Shown: piece after piece, positions 62,135-64,000 of the stretch
Position numbering within the stretch: the stretch's first letter is position 1
Layout: each line of letters begins with the position of its first letter
Assembly: GCF_001187905.1 (NCBI RefSeq)
Contig: NZ_LGIS01000014.1
Coordinates: forward strand, 310,001 to 374,000
Source of the DNA: Pantoea sp. RIT-PI-b
GTDB lineage: Bacteria; Pseudomonadota; Gammaproteobacteria; Enterobacterales; Enterobacteriaceae
Reading direction: 5' to 3'
DNA length: 64,000 bases
Position numbers and translations under genes: made by a program
Notes under the pieces: generated by a model
Told to the model about the DNA's origin: nothing
Database searches by the model: none
Seen by the model: only the letters and a program-made list of their open reading frames with translations

Positions 62135-64000
62135 ATGAGTGACTATAAATCTACCCTGAATTTGCCGGAAACGGGGTTCCCGATGCGTGGCGATCTGGCC
62201 AAGCGCGAACCGGGAATGCTGCAACGTTGGTATGATGACAACCTGTACGGCATCATCCGCGAAGCCAAAAAAGGGAAAAAAACCTTTATTTTGCATGATG
62301 GCCCTCCCTATGCGAACGGCAGCATTCATATCGGTCACTCAGTTAACAAGATTCTGAAAGACATTATCGTTAAGTCGAAAGGCATGGCGGGCTATGACTC
62401 GCCGTACGTTCCAGGCTGGGACTGCCACGGCTTGCCGATTGAACACAAAGTTGAGCAGATGATCGGCAAGCCGGGCGAGAAGGTGAGCGCGGCTGAATTT
62501 CGTGCAGCTTGCCGTCAATATGCGGCTGAACAGGTTGAAGGTCAGAAAAATGACTTCATCCGTCTCGGCGTATTAGGCGACTGGGATCGTCCTTACCTGA
62601 CGATGAATTTCCAGACAGAAGCCAACATCATCCGCGCACTGGGTAAAATCATCGGCAACGGCCATCTGCACAAAGGCGCTAAGCCGGTGCACTGGTGTAT
62701 GGATTGCCGCTCAGCGCTGGCCGAAGCGGAAGTCGAGTACTACGACAAAACCTCACCCTCCATCGACGTGATGTTCAATGCCGTTGATGCTGACGCAGTA
62801 CGCGCTAAGTTTGGCGTCACCGCTTCAGAAGGCCCGGTTTCTCTGGTTATCTGGACCACCACGCCGTGGACCATGCCGGCCAACCGCGGGATCTCGCTGC
62901 ATCCGGAATTTGAATACCAGCTGCTGCAGATTGAAGGTCGCAGCCTGATCCTCGCTAAAGAGATGGTTGAGAGCGTGATGAAGCGCGCTGGCATTAGCGA
63001 CTGGACAGTGCTGGGCGAATGCAACGGCGCTGCGCTGGAGTTGCAGCTGTTCCAGCATCCGTTCCTTGAGCAGATCCAATCTAAAGTGGTTCTGGGTGAG
63101 CACGTTACGCTGGAAGCCGGTACCGGTGCGGTACACACCGCGCCAGGCCACGGCCCGGATGACTATGTCATCGGTCAGAAATATGGTCTGGAAACCGCCA
63201 ATCCGGTTGGTCCGGACGGCGCCTATCTGCCAGGCACTTATCCAACGCTGGATGGTGTGAACGTCTTTAAAGCTAACGACATGATCGTTGAGCTGTTGAA
63301 AGAGAAAGGTGCGCTGCTGCACGTTGAAAAACTACTGCATAGCTATCCGCACTGCTGGCGTCACAAAACGCCGATCATCTTCCGTGCCACGCCGCAATGG
63401 TTCATCAGCATGGATCAGAAAGGTCTGCGTGCGCAGTCGCTGAAAGAGATCAAAGGCGTGCAGTGGATCCCGGATTGGGGCCAGGCGCGTATCGAAGCGA
63501 TGGTCGCTAACCGTCCAGACTGGTGTATCTCACGTCAGCGTACGTGGGGCGTGCCGATGGCGCTGTTCGTGCATAAAGAGAGCGAGCAGTTGCATCCAGA
63601 TACGCTGGAGCTGATGGAAAAAGTCGCCAAACGGGTTGAGCAGGACGGCATCCAGGCGTGGTGGGATCTCGACCCGCGTGACCTGATGGGCGACGACGCT
63701 GACCACTACGTTAAAGTGCCAGACACCTTAGACGTCTGGTTCGACTCCGGATCAACCAGCTACGCGGTCGTTGATGCGCGTGCAGAGTTTGGTGGTCACA
63801 CGCCAGATATGTATCTGGAAGGTTCGGATCAGCATCGCGGCTGGTTCATGTCTTCTCTGATGATCTCTACGGCGATGAAAGGCAAAGCGCCTTATCGTCA
63901 GGTACTGACGCACGGCTTCACCGTCGATGGTCAGGGCCGCAAAATGTCGAAATCTATCGGCAACACCGTGGCACCGCAGGACGTGATGGATAAGCTGGGC
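62135..64000 (+). CDS. ileS: Isoleucyl-tRNA synthetase (3' end missing)
   Basis: The frame starts at ATG 62135 ([19 protein letters not shown]) and is open for 622 codons to the end of the window; E. coli IleS has 938 residues, so about a third is missing. The class I HIGH motif is in [13 protein letters not shown], the editing domain has [13 protein letters not shown], and KMSKS is in [10 protein letters not shown] just before the cut. It charges tRNA-Ile. lspA normally follows outside the window. Confidence 0.97.
   Translation, partial: MSDYKSTLNLPETGFPMRGDLAKREPGMLQRWYDDNLYGIIREAKKGKKTFILHDGPPYANGSIHIGHSVNKILKDIIVKSKGMAGYDSPYVPGWDCHGLPIEHKVEQMIGKPGEKVSAAEFRAACRQYAAEQVEGQKNDFIRLGVLGDWDRPYLTMNFQTEANIIRALGKIIGNGHLHKGAKPVHWCMDCRSALAEAEVEYYDKTSPSIDVMFNAVDADAVRAKFGVTASEGPVSLVIWTTTPWTMPANRGISLHPEFEYQLLQIEGRSLILAKEMVESVMKRAGISDWTVLGECNGAALELQLFQHPFLEQIQSKVVLGEHVTLEAGTGAVHTAPGHGPDDYVIGQKYGLETANPVGPDGAYLPGTYPTLDGVNVFKANDMIVELLKEKGALLHVEKLLHSYPHCWRHKTPIIFRATPQWFISMDQKGLRAQSLKEIKGVQWIPDWGQARIEAMVANRPDWCISRQRTWGVPMALFVHKESEQLHPDTLELMEKVAKRVEQDGIQAWWDLDPRDLMGDDADHYVKVPDTLDVWFDSGSTSYAVVDARAEFGGHTPDMYLEGSDQHRGWFMSSLMISTAMKGKAPYRQVLTHGFTVDGQGRKMSKSIGNTVAPQDVMDKLG

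Overview
The window is chromosomal DNA of a gamma-proteobacterium of the order Enterobacterales, most likely Erwiniaceae (Pantoea/Erwinia type). The basis is protein similarity and gene order recalled from Escherichia coli. Two blocks match E. coli closely: fhuF, leuQPV-type tRNAs, rsmC, holD, rimI, yjjG, smp, serB, radA, nadR, ettA; and slt, trpR, yjjX, gpmB, rob, creA, arcA, lasT, thrLABC, yaaA, talB, mog, satP, dnaKJ, nhaAR, rpsT, ribF, ileS. The genus is an inference. No phage, insertion sequence, CRISPR array or plasmid gene was seen.

Layout. 1-11.4 kb is accessory: a truncated glycosyltransferase, a beta-propeller protein behind a foldable 5' leader, a histidine phosphatase, a likely nucleoside cluster (MHS transporter, LacI regulator, nucleoside hydrolase, then a second MFS transporter), a YbaK-type deacylase, Fur-boxed fhuF and a diguanylate cyclase. 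11.5-21 kb is core: three identical tRNA-Leu(CAG) genes, then rsmC to ettA. 21-37.5 kb is a catabolic island between ettA and slt. It holds deoR with a divergent deoKPX operon for deoxyribose use, and an eight-gene minus-strand operon for urea: allophanate hydrolase, urea carboxylase, a GntR regulator and the urea ABC transporter UrtABCDE. 37.7-64 kb is core again, with an extra MHS transporter between mog and satP; ileS runs off the end.

The most informative regulatory region is upstream of the urea operon. It has a textbook sigma-54 promoter, an NtrC-like site about 90-100 bp upstream of the expected start, and a 30-bp symmetric operator over the transcription start, probably for the GntR protein encoded in the operon. 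This predicts nitrogen-limitation control plus a local specific control. The deo region shows a 14/16 match to the DeoR operator and a perfect CRP core. The LacI cluster has an 18-bp CpG-centred palindrome filling the spacer of a candidate promoter. Other sites are a Fur box at fhuF, a sigma-32 promoter at dnaK, a TrpR operator at trpR and the thr attenuator.

Three families of intergenic palindromic repeats occur: a 25-nt unit found singly or in inverted pairs at three loci, a roughly 135-bp MITE-like element in two copies (one inside the urea operon), and one 125-bp palindromic element beside ettA. Relative to E. coli, prfC to deoCABD is absent between yjjG and smp, and creBCD is absent after creA. 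No wholly new system was demonstrated. The best candidates for unexplained biology are the structured leader plus beta-propeller gene (1201-2307), and the regulatory design of the urea operon.
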